Assembly: GCA_007119405.1 (NCBI GenBank)
Contig: SKPT01000208.1
Span: 1 to 6,866 of the forward strand
Origin: Phycisphaeraceae bacterium
GTDB taxonomy: Bacteria > Planctomycetota > Phycisphaerae > Phycisphaerales > Phycisphaeraceae
Length of the DNA: 6,866 nt
Reading direction: 5' to 3'
Of the stretch, positions 6,440-6,866 are shown one piece after another. The notes beneath the pieces are model-generated. The model did no database searches. It had not been told where the DNA came from and saw only the letters and a program-made list of their open reading frames with translations. Position 1 is the stretch's first letter. Each line of letters starts with the position of its first letter. A program made the translations under genes and the position numbers.

Positions 6440-6866
6440 GGTTCGCTCCCGTTGGCATGGTCGGTCTCGGCCGGCACCGCCTCGCGGCTGTAGCTTTCCG
6501 GCCCGTGGCATCCCGGCGCGCACGAGCCGCCATGATCGTTTTGCTCGAAGCGCACGGGCATCAGCCAGTCCGAGCCCTCGAAGGCCACCGCCTCGGCGAT
6601 GTGCGCCGGCCGCGACGAGCCGTGCACCGCGTGGCACGCCCGGCAGGTGCGACCCTTGTCATCCTGGTGCACGTGCACGTAATGCAGGTTGCGATCACCG
6701 TCGCGGAAGCCCGTCAACCGGGTCGTGCGCTCCACCAGCGCCATGTCCGGGCTGTGACAACTGAAGCACAGGCCGTAGTTCTCCACGTCAAAGCCGGCGT
6801 AGAACCGCTCGGGGTACTCGTGCTTGAGCAACGCCGCCACCGACGCACCGTGTCCGCGGTGGCACG
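6436..6866 (-). CDS. Multihaem c-type cytochrome, C-terminal part (5' truncated by window edge)
   Basis: The frame is open to the window's right edge. The first visible residues read CHRGHGAS, which looks like the end of a CXXCH haem motif, so the GTG at 6840 is internal and the gene continues outside. Three complete haem sites follow: CFSCH (codons at 6768-6754), CRACH and CAPGCH (a CX3CH). The layout YP..FY..FD.E.YGLCFSCH, then TGFRDGDRNLHYVHV, then KGRTCRACH, then GGSCAPGCH, matches the last ~125 residues of the next gene segment by segment, so the two are tandem paralogues. This copy ends shortly after the last haem (NGSEP) and lacks the other's Asp-rich tail. Its TGA (6438-6436) overlaps the next ATG. 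It is the upstream member of the minus-strand operon. Confidence 0.9.
   Translation of the reverse strand, partial: CHRGHGASVAALLKHEYPERFYAGFDVENYGLCFSCHSPDMALVERTTRLTGFRDGDRNLHYVHVHQDDKGRTCRACHAVHGSSRPAHIAEAVAFEGSDWLMPVRFEQNDHGGSCAPGCHGPESYSREAVPAETDHANGSEP
6446..6450 (-). promoter_or_regulatory. Ribosome binding site fixing the pentadecahaem cytochrome start
   Basis: Minus-strand GGGAG lies 6 bases before the ATG at 6439, inside the last codons of the upstream cytochrome gene. The same GGGAG core precedes both complete genes of the left operon. Together with the ATGA overlap it identifies the start. Confidence 0.7.

Noticed and set aside
4832..6493. A 553-codon plus-strand open frame across the pentadecahaem cytochrome gene
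   Set aside because: It is the antisense shadow of a gene with 15 haem motifs. The composition is Arg/Val/Ala-biased and no family is recognisable.

Overview
The window is GC-rich DNA from a bacterium with an outer membrane and a large c-type cytochrome repertoire. It holds two convergent operons, and at least 30 complete haem c attachment motifs are readable in 6.9 kb. Planctomycetota is my best guess for the taxon. It rests mainly on a repeat in the central intergenic region that resembles a REP-like sequence I associate with planctomycete genomes (recall, not a search). Deltaproteobacteria-type metal reducers carry similar gene sets and cannot be excluded.

Left, plus strand (1-3544): the 3' part of an outer-membrane beta-barrel gene ending in a terminal Phe, then a six-bladed NHL-repeat lipoprotein, then a secreted dodecahaem cytochrome. 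The three genes are tightly packed: the barrel stop codon sits just before the lipoprotein ribosome binding site, and the cytochrome start lies 35 bases inside the lipoprotein gene. The operon ends in a strong intrinsic terminator (3571-3605). Barrel plus surface lipoprotein plus multihaem cytochrome is the composition expected of an apparatus that moves electrons across or onto the outer membrane. That role is inferred.

Centre (3545-3999): no protein gene. Directly at the terminator T-run is a foldback element of about 267 bases (3609-3875), a large imperfect palindrome with a REP-like hairpin in its right arm. It is flanked by a near-perfect 12/13-base direct repeat that looks like a target-site duplication including the terminator tail. 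The remaining ~115 bases hold only a weak hairpin.

Right, minus strand (6866 down to 4000): the 3' end of a multihaem cytochrome gene, then a complete pentadecahaem cytochrome whose C-terminal module is paralogous to it, then a secreted protein with a thioredoxin-like fold lacking active-site cysteines and four TPR repeats. These genes are coupled by an ATGA overlap and a 10-base gap. A plausible reading is that they supply periplasmic or surface electron-carrier wires plus a scaffold or assembly factor, working with the porin-type conduit on the left. Both operon promoters lie outside the window.
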